A program made the translations under genes and the position numbers. DNA of 24,862 nucleotides from assembly GCA_002422845.1 (NCBI GenBank), contig DITM01000050.1:1-24862 (forward strand), read 5' to 3'. Within the stretch, counting starts at the first letter, position 1, and each line of letters starts with the position of its first letter. Source of the stretch: Candidatus Paracaedibacteraceae bacterium UBA6184 (lineage in GTDB: Bacteria; Pseudomonadota; Alphaproteobacteria; UBA6184). This document shows, piece by piece, positions 16,676 to 24,398 of this stretch. Below the pieces are notes generated by a model that saw nothing but the letters and a program-made list of their open reading frames with translations, did no database searches and had not been told where the DNA came from.

Positions 16676-17593
16676 ATGGCGGGTGGAATGATCGGTGATG
16701 CATATTTGCATTCAAAAAACGTAAAAGATCTTTTTGATCGAAAAAATTTAATGCACAAAGCTAAAGATCAGGCTAGCTCTGGGGTAAAGTATACAAAAGG
16801 GCGAGAGCTAGGAGGTCAAGTTGTTATTACTAAGACACTTCAAAATGAGAAAAAGTCTTTGGAGGGATTTATAGCGAATAATAAGACATCCGTAAAAAAC
16901 AGATTGGGCGCAGAAGAAAATGTAATAAGAAATATACAAAAAATAGCAGAGTCGTTTAAAGAAAGTCTGGTTCTGTTTAGTGATGGAACGGCTAAAGATC
17001 CGAACTCATTTTTAGTTGGATTTAAGCAACATATGAAGTCTATAGAACATGAAGGCAATACTAAAGTAGGAGACAGTTATATTTTGGGTGGAACTATTAC
17101 GGATGTTCCTCCGTTTGATCTGTCTGAAATATCAGATGGGCTAGACCCTGGGTCAAATGTAACCTTGGATTATTATAATGGAAATAGCTCAACAGTTCTA
17201 ATTGCTATAGACACACAGGATAATTTAGAATGCGATCTTTTAGGCAAGCATCCTGCTTTTGAAAAATTAATTAGAGCTTTGAAAATAGCTACGGATCCAT
17301 CCATTGTTTCTGGGGATGTTCGAACTAAGACAGCACAAGAGTTAACCAGTGAGGCTATAAACGAACTAGCCAATCTTATCTCTCAGATTGGATCTAAAGA
17401 TGCGGGGTTAGATACCTTGATAGAAGCTCAAAATGATAGAATTTTATACCTGTCAGATGCATATAGCAGAATTGTAGAAGCGGATGAGGGGGAAGCTGCC
17501 GCTGAATTTATGAAAGAACAACGTGTTTTATCTACGACATATGCGATGCTAGGTCGTTTGAATGAAATGTCATTAAGCGATTATTTGAAATAG
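16676..17593 (+). CDS. flgL: Flagellar hook-associated protein 3 (FlgL), flagellin family
   Basis: 305 residues with the flagellin-type terminal helices: N-terminal coiled coil around residues 15-100 and a C-terminus containing RIVEADEGEAAAEFMKEQR followed by YAMLGRLNEMSLSDYLK, close to the flagellin C-terminal consensus. Position after flgK favours FlgL over filament flagellin. A strong AGGAGG precedes the ATG. It ends only two bases from the convergent plsX stop codon, with no terminator in between. Confidence 0.9.
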   Translation: MAGGMIGDAYLHSKNVKDLFDRKNLMHKAKDQASSGVKYTKGRELGGQVVITKTLQNEKKSLEGFIANNKTSVKNRLGAEENVIRNIQKIAESFKESLVLFSDGTAKDPNSFLVGFKQHMKSIEHEGNTKVGDSYILGGTITDVPPFDLSEISDGLDPGSNVTLDYYNGNSSTVLIAIDTQDNLECDLLGKHPAFEKLIRALKIATDPSIVSGDVRTKTAQELTSEAINELANLISQIGSKDAGLDTLIEAQNDRILYLSDAYSRIVEADEGEAAAEFMKEQRVLSTTYAMLGRLNEMSLSDYLK

Positions 17594-17595
17594 AA

Positions 17596-18582
17596 TTAGT
17601 CTTTTGATTTCGCAATTTGATAAGCAGTTTTAATTGCATACGCGAACGATTCAGCGTCGGCGCTACCATGGCTTTTAATTACATTACTATTTAATCCCAT
17701 GAATAAAGCACCATTGTATTTTTTAGGATTGTATAATTCGCCGAACGTATTTTTTAACTGAGGTCCTAAAAATAAGGCTCCAATTTTGGATCGTACTGAA
17801 TGATACAGATTGGTTTTTAAAAGACTATAAAAGGCTTTGATCGTGCCTTCCATTGTTTTTAGTGCAATGTTTCCATGAAACCCATCACATATGATGATGT
17901 GTGCTTTTCCACATAATAAGTCATCTCCTTCAAGAAACCCAAGAAAGTCAATATCAGTTCTCTGAGACAGTACACTAAATGTTTCTTGCAAGGCTTCAGT
18001 ACCTTTGCCGGCTTCGGATCCAATGTTTAATATTCCCACTTTCGGGATCAGTAAGTGCTGAGTTTCAGCAAGATAGTCTTTTGCAATATTAGCAAAGCTT
18101 ACCAACGTTTCTGATGAACAGTTTACATTTGCACCAAGATCCAATAATAAGGTTTGTTTACACATTGATGATTCGTATAAACAGGGGATCATTTTCCCAA
18201 TGGCTGGGCGTTTAATGTTCGGGCTTAATCCTATTTTTTTAAGACTTAATGCCATATAAGCCCCAGTATTTGCCGACGAAACTATAATGTTTGCAGTCTT
18301 TTCTGCGACTAAATCTAAAGCTTTGTGAAGGCTTGTTATTTCTTTCAATCGAAGCGCAGAGGAAGGTTTTAAATCTGCTAATATTACATGATCAGTAGGA
18401 TATATCGTAATACGATGGATAAGTGTATTTGGAATACCAGATAAAATATCGGTTTTAGAGCCAGAAAGGTGAAGATGAACATCTGGAATTTGAAATAAGA
18501 CAGCAGTAATTCCTTGTAAATTGCTGTGGGAACCGTAGTCCCCACTCATGCAATCAACGGCAATGTGTACTGTTGATGTCAT
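17596..18582 (-). CDS. plsX: Phosphate acyltransferase PlsX
   Basis: Makes acyl-phosphate from acyl-ACP for the first step of phospholipid synthesis, on the cytoplasmic side of the membrane. 328 residues. Family segments: VDCMSGDYG near the N-terminus, SSANTGAYMA, LLDLGANV, NIGSEAGKGTE, FLGFLEGDDL and CDGFHGNIALKTMEG. It follows rpmF by seven bases, the standard arrangement. The usual downstream fabH is missing; instead plsX runs tail-to-tail into flgL. Confidence 0.95.
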   Translation of the reverse strand: MTSTVHIAVDCMSGDYGSHSNLQGITAVLFQIPDVHLHLSGSKTDILSGIPNTLIHRITIYPTDHVILADLKPSSALRLKEITSLHKALDLVAEKTANIIVSSANTGAYMALSLKKIGLSPNIKRPAIGKMIPCLYESSMCKQTLLLDLGANVNCSSETLVSFANIAKDYLAETQHLLIPKVGILNIGSEAGKGTEALQETFSVLSQRTDIDFLGFLEGDDLLCGKAHIIICDGFHGNIALKTMEGTIKAFYSLLKTNLYHSVRSKIGALFLGPQLKNTFGELYNPKKYNGALFMGLNSNVIKSHGSADAESFAYAIKTAYQIAKSKD

Positions 18583-18589
18583 TCAATTT

Positions 18590-18784
18590 TTATGCAGTCT
18601 TCTCAACTTCAGGGCGTTGAAATACTTGACGACCGTCATATACTCCACAAGATGAGCAGATATGATGCGGAAGTTTTTTAGATCCGCAATTGTTGCATTC
18701 AGCCAAATTAATCGGCTTTAAACGATCATGAGAACGACGCATATTTCGACGTGATCGGGATACTTTTCGCTTTGGAACAGCCAT
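18590..18784 (-). CDS. rpmF: 50S ribosomal protein L32
   Basis: 64-residue basic protein beginning MAVPKRKVSRSRRNMRRSHD, with a zinc-ribbon C-x2-C (30, 33) and C-x2-C (43, 46). Both pairs are intact, so this is the zinc-binding form. It is first of the rpmF-plsX operon. yceD, which normally lies directly upstream, is about 5 kb away here. Confidence 0.97.
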   Translation of the reverse strand: MAVPKRKVSRSRRNMRRSHDRLKPINLAECNNCGSKKLPHHICSSCGVYDGRQVFQRPEVEKTA

Positions 18785-18837
18785 TTTTTCACTCTTGGTT
18801 CATTCAAATTAGACTGTGCAACATTAGCTAAAAAAAC

Positions 18838-18866
18838 ACTAAAAGGCAAGTAAAAACTGTCGTCAA
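18838..18866 (-). promoter_or_regulatory. Possible rpmF promoter
   Basis: On the minus strand TTGACG (18861-18866), a 17-base spacer and TTTAGT (18838-18843). The predicted start is about 45 bases before the rpmF ATG. A separate promoter would be needed because yceD is no longer directly upstream. Confidence 0.35.
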
Positions 18867-18984
18867 AATTCACTTATCTACTTTTTTAAATTTAGATTAA
18901 GTTACTTCAGTACTTTTACGAATGCGTACATCTCAAATGTAACCTAGATGGGATAAGTTAATACAGTACAGCTGACTTTTTATA

Positions 18985-19055
18985 ATCTGGGTATGCGTCA
19001 CTCGGTCGCTAATGTACATTTTAGTACATGTCTCGCCTCGTTCCTGTACCCAAAT
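18985..19055. repeat. Imperfect inverted repeat with hairpin core
   Basis: Outer arms ATCTGGGTA (18985-18993) and TACCCAAAT (19047-19055) pair at eight of nine positions. An inner ATGTAC (19012-19017) and GTACAT (19024-19029) form a hairpin with a six-base loop. Between them the arms are unpaired but GC-richer than the surroundings, with similar-looking CTCGGTCGC and CTCGCCTCG elements. It lies in the gap downstream of the KdpE-like gene. It could be a dispersed intergenic element or part of the mRNA 3' end. Confidence 0.45.
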
Positions 19056-19130
19056 TAAATTAATCTAGCTATTATATATGATGACTATAGGGGCTTATAA
19101 AAATCCAACAGATCCGCTCAAACGCCATGA

Positions 19131-19835
19131 TTACTCTTGTTCAGGATCTATCATGCGGTAACCCACTCCTGATTCGGTTAGCAAATACTTAGGATGGTGC
19201 GAGTCAGTTTCTATTTTTTGTCGTAATGATCCAATATAAACACGTAAATACTGATGTTCTTTTGTGTAAGAAGGTCCCCAGACCTCTTTCAAAAGCTGTG
19301 CATGAGTGATCACACTACCTATATTTTTCATAAAAAACGAAAGTAAATAATATTCTTTCGGAGAAAGGCTTAAGCGTTTATCGCGAAGTGTTACAACTCT
19401 TTTTGTTAAATCAAATTTAATGTCTCCAACCTCAAGGATTGTATTTGGAGTCGTCGTATGAATCCGATCGCGTAATGTGCTTCGCATTCTGGCCATTAGT
19501 TCTCGAATATTAAAAGGCTTTGTAACATAGTCATTTGCGCCAAGATCCAAAGCTTGAATTTTGTCTTTTTCATCAGATCGAACGGATAAAACAATGATAG
19601 GACATTTAGAAAACTCTCTAATTTCTTTTATCACGGATAACCCATCAATATCAGGTAATCCAAGGTCTAATATTATAATGCCAGGATTCCGAATCGCAGC
19701 AAGTCGAATAGCTTCATTTCCATTGTGAGCTTCAATAATCTCGTAATATTCAGACACTAAGCTAATTGTTAAGATTTTTCTAATTTGTGGTTCATCATCA
19801 ACAATTAAGACTTTTGTTTTAAAATCCTGGTTCAT
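19131..19835 (-). CDS. kdpE: KdpE-like OmpR-family response regulator
   Basis: 234 residues. Receiver domain about 8-120: acidic pair DDE at 13-15, phosphoacceptor D57 in IIILDLGLPDIDG, and the conserved lysine in YVTKPFN. The C-terminal winged helix includes LSPKEYYLLSFFMKN, VWGPSYTKEHQYLRVYIGSLRQKIE and VGYRM, close to KdpE/OmpR family members. The start codon overlaps the kinase stop as ATGA, so the two form a coupled pair. In other bacteria KdpE controls the kdpFABC potassium pump; those genes are not in this window, so the target here is open. Confidence 0.85.
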   Translation of the reverse strand: MNQDFKTKVLIVDDEPQIRKILTISLVSEYYEIIEAHNGNEAIRLAAIRNPGIIILDLGLPDIDGLSVIKEIREFSKCPIIVLSVRSDEKDKIQALDLGANDYVTKPFNIRELMARMRSTLRDRIHTTTPNTILEVGDIKFDLTKRVVTLRDKRLSLSPKEYYLLSFFMKNIGSVITHAQLLKEVWGPSYTKEHQYLRVYIGSLRQKIETDSHHPKYLLTESGVGYRMIDPEQE

Positions 19836-22054
19836 TTTAGAATCCTTGCTTTTGTGTCTTGAGTTTGTCGTTGAGGAAATGCACTGGGCAATTCAATGTT
19901 AAATTGAGCGCCTTTTTGTTTATCGTCTCTATCAGAAACCCAAATTTTGCCATTGTAAGCTTCAATGATTTGTTTGCAAATAGATAAACCTAATCCAGTC
20001 CCTGCTTTTTGTTGATCCGAATGTTGTAAACGATAAAATTTATCAAAGATAAGGTTGCGTTTTGATTCGGCTATACCAGGACCATTATCAAATATCCGTA
20101 CAAATACTTTATCCATAATATTGGTGATAAAAATAGATATTTTTCCACCTATAGGAATGTACTTTGTAGCATTTTCAATGATGTTATAAAATACTTGTTG
20201 TATTAACGTAAAATCACCATATATAGCTGCCTCTTCAGAGTTTGTAACCGTGACGGATACATCAAATAAACGGATGGTCTTTTTTGTGCGGTGTAAAATT
20301 ACATTTATTACGTCGTCTAGATACACTAAAGATGTTTGTTGTAAGATATTTTCTGTCGCTAAACGACTACTATCTAAGATATTAGAAATAAATTGATTTA
20401 ATTGATCAGAGGCTTCGTGAATAGCGTGTATCAAAACCATCTTATTTTTATTCGATAAGTTTTCCAGTTCTTCTAAAGCGGTGCAACTTCCAATTATTGT
20501 AGTTAAGGGTGTTTTTAAGTCGTGGGATATACTTGATAGAATAACTGACCTTAGTTGCTCTTTTTCGCTGTTTAACACAGCAGAGTGATAGGATTGAGAT
20601 AAATTGTATCGCTGCAATGCAATCGTAAATTGTAAAATAGAAGAGTTTAATAATATAGAATCTACAGGTTGATCATTGCGGATAGATTTCATTCCAATCC
20701 ATCCTAACTCAATAGAATCTGAGATCAAAGGTGCAAAGTCATACGTTTCATACTGATCCATTGGAAATTGCTTTGTAGAAAAATCATCGGCAGAATCTTC
20801 AATTATCGTATTCGATGTTGACGTAATAATTCTTTGTGGTCTTAATGTATAAGGGTTTTGCAAAACTAAAACAATACCCAGGCCAAACGTTGATTGAAAA
20901 TATTTTTCTGATATGCGAAAAATCTCATCAATGTTCGTTGCTGTCGCAAGGGTTTCAGTATACGTATAAAGGAGGTTGAAACGAGACTCTTTGTTAAAAA
21001 TATCCTGTTGTTGTTGAAAGATGATTTTTATATTTTGGATCATTATATAAAATAAAAAAATCCCAATAAACAATCCGATGTTTTTTAATAAAGCATTGGG
21101 GTCTGATCCCCTAAAATCTGGCCCGTATAGAATAAGTCCGGCAGCGAAAACAATGCTTATTACAGTTGGGGTTAAAGAATATATAATTAGATTAAGCATA
21201 ATGGCAGTAGTAAAGAAAACCATTAATACTTTTTCGTGCTCAACCTCAAGTGTGCTAAAAAGCATAACACAGAAAGAAGCAATTAGAATGTTCATCAGAC
21301 TAGCAAGTATATTGAATGTTTTTAGTCTCAGTCTTGATATAAAAACATCAACTTTTTCACGTATTTGTGTGGCTATTTTTATAAAAGAATTCAAAGTTGG
21401 CGTTAAATATGTATAACGCCTATATTTTTCGGGAGCGACTTCATCTCGACTATGGTAATTAATGTGGGTTGCTAATATGCAAGTCATGTTTGCTAAGCGA
21501 TTTCGCACAGTCAGATCTGTGTTTGTTTTTAAAAAGTCTTTCATAGGGCAATCTGTCTTTTCTTCAGAATCTAGATCGTTAAAATTATTTATTATAACGA
21601 CTCGTGCAATATACTTAAAAAAAATGGTCGGAATAACACACGTATTATTTTGGATATTAAACATATCTTTAAGATCTTTGCTGCATGATTCAAAGTGTTT
21701 TAATGAGGCCGGAACAAACACATCAATACCAGCATTAAGAAGCTGTATGATTAGTTTTAATCGCAACTTTTGATTGTGATCCAATATGTTGTTGAAAACC
21801 ACTGCTTTGGTAGATGAACTAAAAATTAATTGGAGTGTTTCTTTTTTTGTATCAAGAAGCCTGCTAAAGAACTTATCATGATAAATGGGCAGTAAATCAT
21901 CCAGCACCTCATCTTGGAATGTTTCAGAGAACCCCACAAACAAGATATTATCTTTTTTGTTTTTGATTGTTGCAATAGCATCTCTCACAGCTCTTTGTTG
22001 AGGTTCAGTGCCGTCTACTATGCTCAGATATAACCTTAATTTACCGGAGATCAC
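19832..22054 (-). CDS. kdpD: KdpD-like sensor histidine kinase lacking Walker A and Usp domain
   Basis: 740 residues against about 890 for E. coli KdpD. Residues 1-215 align with the KdpD N-terminal domain, best at LLNAGIDVFVPASLKHFES (105-123), but the usual GxxGVGKT loop reads SIVDGTEPQQ (11-20), so ATP binding there is lost. The Usp domain normally between this and the membrane part is absent. About four membrane segments follow (248-268, 275-295, 297-311, 324-345; DUF4118-like), a GAF-like region (about 360-490), HisKA with SHDLKTP (H511), and HATPase with ENAT (627-630), DNGPG (656-660) and GTGLGL (685-690), all intact. It overlaps the upstream 176-residue gene by 14 bases and kdpE by four. 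The kinase core looks active; the input is rebuilt. Confidence 0.85.
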   Translation of the reverse strand: MISGKLRLYLSIVDGTEPQQRAVRDAIATIKNKKDNILFVGFSETFQDEVLDDLLPIYHDKFFSRLLDTKKETLQLIFSSSTKAVVFNNILDHNQKLRLKLIIQLLNAGIDVFVPASLKHFESCSKDLKDMFNIQNNTCVIPTIFFKYIARVVIINNFNDLDSEEKTDCPMKDFLKTNTDLTVRNRLANMTCILATHINYHSRDEVAPEKYRRYTYLTPTLNSFIKIATQIREKVDVFISRLRLKTFNILASLMNILIASFCVMLFSTLEVEHEKVLMVFFTTAIMLNLIIYSLTPTVISIVFAAGLILYGPDFRGSDPNALLKNIGLFIGIFLFYIMIQNIKIIFQQQQDIFNKESRFNLLYTYTETLATATNIDEIFRISEKYFQSTFGLGIVLVLQNPYTLRPQRIITSTSNTIIEDSADDFSTKQFPMDQYETYDFAPLISDSIELGWIGMKSIRNDQPVDSILLNSSILQFTIALQRYNLSQSYHSAVLNSEKEQLRSVILSSISHDLKTPLTTIIGSCTALEELENLSNKNKMVLIHAIHEASDQLNQFISNILDSSRLATENILQQTSLVYLDDVINVILHRTKKTIRLFDVSVTVTNSEEAAIYGDFTLIQQVFYNIIENATKYIPIGGKISIFITNIMDKVFVRIFDNGPGIAESKRNLIFDKFYRLQHSDQQKAGTGLGLSICKQIIEAYNGKIWVSDRDDKQKGAQFNIELPSAFPQRQTQDTKARILK

Positions 22055-22571
22055 TTTTTTGCACCTTAAAGGTTCTTAAATATCCATTTAAAACAACGTA
22101 GGTTTGTTTGTAGAAAATTATGGACTTTTGAATAAAGTCTTTTAAAAATATTGGAATCTCTGACGTTTCAATATTTTTTTTCAATTGGGTAAACATATCG
22201 CACAATAAACTAATAATCGAAAATATTTGACTTAGTGCGCTTGATGTCGATAAAAACGAGGGCAGCGAAGAAAATAGATTTTTTATAAGGGGAATATCAT
22301 ATTTATTTAATAAAGATGCCTGAAGCACGATCTCATCAAATGTAAGCATAAAAAAGCGTAACCTATTGGTCGACTCATTTAAAAACATCTTTAAAGAAAC
22401 AGATAATTTTTTTTCAGGGAGTGTTAATGTTGAAGATAGCAATTTATACAAGATGGATTGACGAGAGCCTATCTTTTCTAACAAGTCCGTCACCGTGTCT
22501 GGCAACTCTTTTGAAGAAAATAATGTAAATTTATTTAACTGAGTGTCTTTTGTTTGAGCAAGCATTTTCAT
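22041..22571 (-). CDS. Unrecognised helical protein upstream of the KdpD-like kinase
   Basis: 176 residues with no family recognised. The sequence is leucine/serine-rich, predicted helical, with one moderately hydrophobic stretch (SALSQIFSIISLLCDMF) but no clear signal peptide. The start has a strong GGAGGAG with a nine-base gap. Its 3' end overlaps the kinase start by 14 bases, so the two are very likely co-translated. That arrangement suggests a partner or modulator of the kinase, which is inference only. Confidence 0.65.
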   Translation of the reverse strand: MKMLAQTKDTQLNKFTLFSSKELPDTVTDLLEKIGSRQSILYKLLSSTLTLPEKKLSVSLKMFLNESTNRLRFFMLTFDEIVLQASLLNKYDIPLIKNLFSSLPSFLSTSSALSQIFSIISLLCDMFTQLKKNIETSEIPIFLKDFIQKSIIFYKQTYVVLNGYLRTFKVQKSDLR

Positions 22572-22683
22572 AGTTCCAAATCTCCTCCAATAGTTCTAAG
22601 CTATATTGAGATAAAAAATCTATCTATATTTTGACATTTTTTGTAAAAAAAATATTAAAATACAAGTGCTGCTCTAAATAGCT

Positions 22684-23004
22684 TTAAAACGATTGTTTTA
22701 GAAAAATCTTTCTGGCCTTTAGATCTTCTAGGTTATTAAGATGGGACTCGATCATTGCTGAAGACTTCTTAAGCAGATGGTGCAAGTTATCCTGAGAAGC
22801 GTTCGATCCAGTAATGGTTTTAGGGATCTGAAAGACATCCAAAGTGGATATTTTTTCAATATCTTCCTGAACATCATTCAACATTTTCTCCAATGTGTGT
22901 GTGTGATGAATGTCTATCTCATCCTTTTTCAGTGAAAGAAGTTTTGATATTTTGTGAATTTTTTTTGCGTGTAATAGATAAAACTTCTGTAAAGGCGGGG
23001 TCAT
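22684..23004 (-). CDS. 3' part of the protoglobin-like gene in a shifted frame
   Basis: 106 codons, helical and charged, with no family recognised. It overlaps the end of the protoglobin-like reading frame by 86 bases in another frame. Its first ATG (23004) has no Shine-Dalgarno; the sequence before it is pyrimidine-rich. The two frames join at a run of eight A on the minus strand (plus T 22959-22966). Dropping one A gives one continuous 353-residue protein that passes from SITRKK directly into IHKISKLLSLKKDE. It is most likely the C-terminal part of that protein, made only if slippage occurs or if the extra base is an error. Confidence 0.55.
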   Translation of the reverse strand: MTPPLQKFYLLHAKKIHKISKLLSLKKDEIDIHHTHTLEKMLNDVQEDIEKISTLDVFQIPKTITGSNASQDNLHHLLKKSSAMIESHLNNLEDLKARKIFLKQSF

Positions 23005-23746
23005 TTTGATTTGAAGGAGATTTTACTAAGTCTAGTGTGTGTTCGAAATCATTCGCAAAAAGAGACGTTTGTATAGATGAATCAGTATCCATATCATCTT
23101 TTGAAGCAACAACATTCGATTGGTTGATTAATTCTAAAATAGACTGAAGTGCTTGATAGCACTCATTTATGATGGTGTGAGAGTTTTCTACCAGCGCGCT
23201 TAATTCATTAAAAGTAGTTTGAAGTGTTAAAGACTCATCAATTAATAGTCTGGGTTGAGTCGCCTCAATTGAAATCTTGGAAACGTTACCGACAGAAGAC
23301 TCTATCTCTTTTGGAGACGTTCCAATAGCCAAATCAAATAATAATAAGTTTCTTATGGCGCGATTTAAATCGCGATATTTTTTATAACGCCACCAATGTT
23401 TTTTATGCGCTTCGCCGCTTAAATAACTAATAATAAGCTGATACAACTTTATATATTCGCCCGTTGTAACGCCGTGATCAGCATATTTCTTGCGAATGCG
23501 ATGGGACTCATCAATAAAACGATAATCTATACCCCCCGTTAAAAGCGTTGAAAGGTGTGTCAGATGTTTGTCGCGAATATCGTGAAGATCCTGGTGTTCA
23601 CCCAGTGCTCTATAGATCGAGCTATCATATATATGTCCCATCTTGGGTTGAATACATATGAAAAAATTAGCAGCATCATGCTTCAGTTTTTCAGTGATTC
23701 CAAAATAAACTTGTGCTTTTTCAGCTGATGGGTGTTTGTGTAACAT
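22919..23746 (-). CDS. Protoglobin-like (globin-coupled sensor fold) protein, proximal His replaced by Tyr
   Basis: 275 residues as read. From H64 to about residue 105 it aligns without gaps with the globin-coupled sensor core of HemAT, sharing H64, G71, ID (73-74), FI (77-78), RI (83-84), G92 and Y98. The proximal haem-ligand histidine in the family's IxxxHxRIG motif is Y88 here. Residues 1-145 would form the globin fold and 170-210 a helix or coiled coil. The frame then ends shortly after an A8 run, and similarity in style continues in the next frame. It is first in a gene set leading to the KdpD-like kinase. It may be a sensor without haem or with tyrosine-ligated haem; similar folds also exist as haem-free stress sensors. 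Confidence 0.6.
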   Translation of the reverse strand: MLHKHPSAEKAQVYFGITEKLKHDAANFFICIQPKMGHIYDSSIYRALGEHQDLHDIRDKHLTHLSTLLTGGIDYRFIDESHRIRKKYADHGVTTGEYIKLYQLIISYLSGEAHKKHWWRYKKYRDLNRAIRNLLLFDLAIGTSPKEIESSVGNVSKISIEATQPRLLIDESLTLQTTFNELSALVENSHTIINECYQALQSILELINQSNVVASKDDMDTDSSIQTSLFANDFEHTLDLVKSPSNQNDPAFTEVLSITRKKNSQNIKTSFTEKG

Positions 23747-23827
23747 TTAAATCCTCAATGGCTCTTTATTAATAATACGCAAACATTATTAATAAATTCT
23801 TTCTAGGTTGAGGATTTTTATGTTTTT

Positions 23828-24313
23828 TTATTTTTGTTGTTTCAGATTTTCTAAAGCTTGTTTCCATGATGGAGTGACTACAGCCGTTGCATGATCTCCC
23901 GCGTCGGACAGCTCAGCCTGAAGTTTAGGGTGAATAGGGTTTAATGGAATCTGTAAAGCCAGATACTGAAGAACAACATCTCCGATATCTACTTTAGTAT
24001 CTGTGATGATTTCAACATCAAGGCTGTCATCATCAATATCCGTATAAGAAAATATTACATTGAATGGAGTTTGAAAACCGGTATCGAAAAGTTCTGCAGA
24101 ATTCACACACTTAAGTTGCACGTTTGCTACAACATTCCCAGACAATTCCCAAAAATGTTTTTGGGTTTTAATCTCCATTTCGATCTCTATATCATAAATG
24201 GTTGAGATCTTAAATCGATCAGCAGTTTCTTTGCAAATTTGCTGGCTTAAATTAAGTTTGTATGTTTCTTGCTCTGGCAAGGTAGAAAGATCAATTTCAT
24301 ATATAGCTGACAT
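23828..24313 (-). CDS. yceD: DUF177/YceD family protein
   Basis: 161 residues. The family signature is visible as VVANVQLKCVNSAELFDTGF, followed by VDIGDVVLQYLALQIPLNPIHP and a basic C-terminal helix (SWKQALENLKQQ). YceD proteins are linked to 23S rRNA biology and are almost always next to rpmF; here rpmF is about 5 kb further on. Divergent from bamE, as often in alphaproteobacteria. The ATG has CGGA about nine bases upstream. Confidence 0.85.
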   Translation of the reverse strand: MSAIYEIDLSTLPEQETYKLNLSQQICKETADRFKISTIYDIEIEMEIKTQKHFWELSGNVVANVQLKCVNSAELFDTGFQTPFNVIFSYTDIDDDSLDVEIITDTKVDIGDVVLQYLALQIPLNPIHPKLQAELSDAGDHATAVVTPSWKQALENLKQQK

Positions 24314-24329
24314 GGTTTTTCCGTTTGTT

Positions 24330-24343
24330 TCAATCGATTGACA
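24330..24343. promoter_or_regulatory. 12-bp palindrome overlapping the bamE -35 in a divergent promoter region
   Basis: TCAATCGATTGA (24330-24341) is a perfect palindrome in the 85-base gap between the yceD and bamE starts. It overlaps TTGACA (24338-24343), the best -35 for bamE; a weak -10 CAATAT (24361-24366) follows at 17 bases. The site could be an operator controlling both directions. No regulator is identified. Confidence 0.4.
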
Positions 24344-24398
24344 TTTGTTTAATTAAAAGGCAATATCCAAATATCAAACAGATGAGGAATAACACAGA

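Larger units (their letters stand above)
18785..19130. other. Intergenic region between rpmF and the KdpE-like gene
   Basis: No coding region is supported. It carries a probable rpmF promoter next to rpmF and an imperfect inverted repeat at 18985-19055, both listed separately. No intrinsic terminator with a T-run is evident after the KdpE-like gene on the minus strand. Confidence 0.5.

Noticed and set aside
14800..17593. Many minus-strand open frames beneath flgK and flgL
   Set aside because: They are low-complexity shadows of the flagellar genes without start signals or recognisable domains.
21078..21773. Two plus-strand open frames of about 100 codons within the KdpD-like gene
   Set aside because: They lie antisense to well-supported kinase coding sequence, lack ribosome-binding sites and show no domain features.
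22589..22683. Promoter for the helical-protein/kinase genes in the AT-rich gap
   Set aside because: Several partial -35/-10 matches exist, but none has good spacing and composition alone can explain them.
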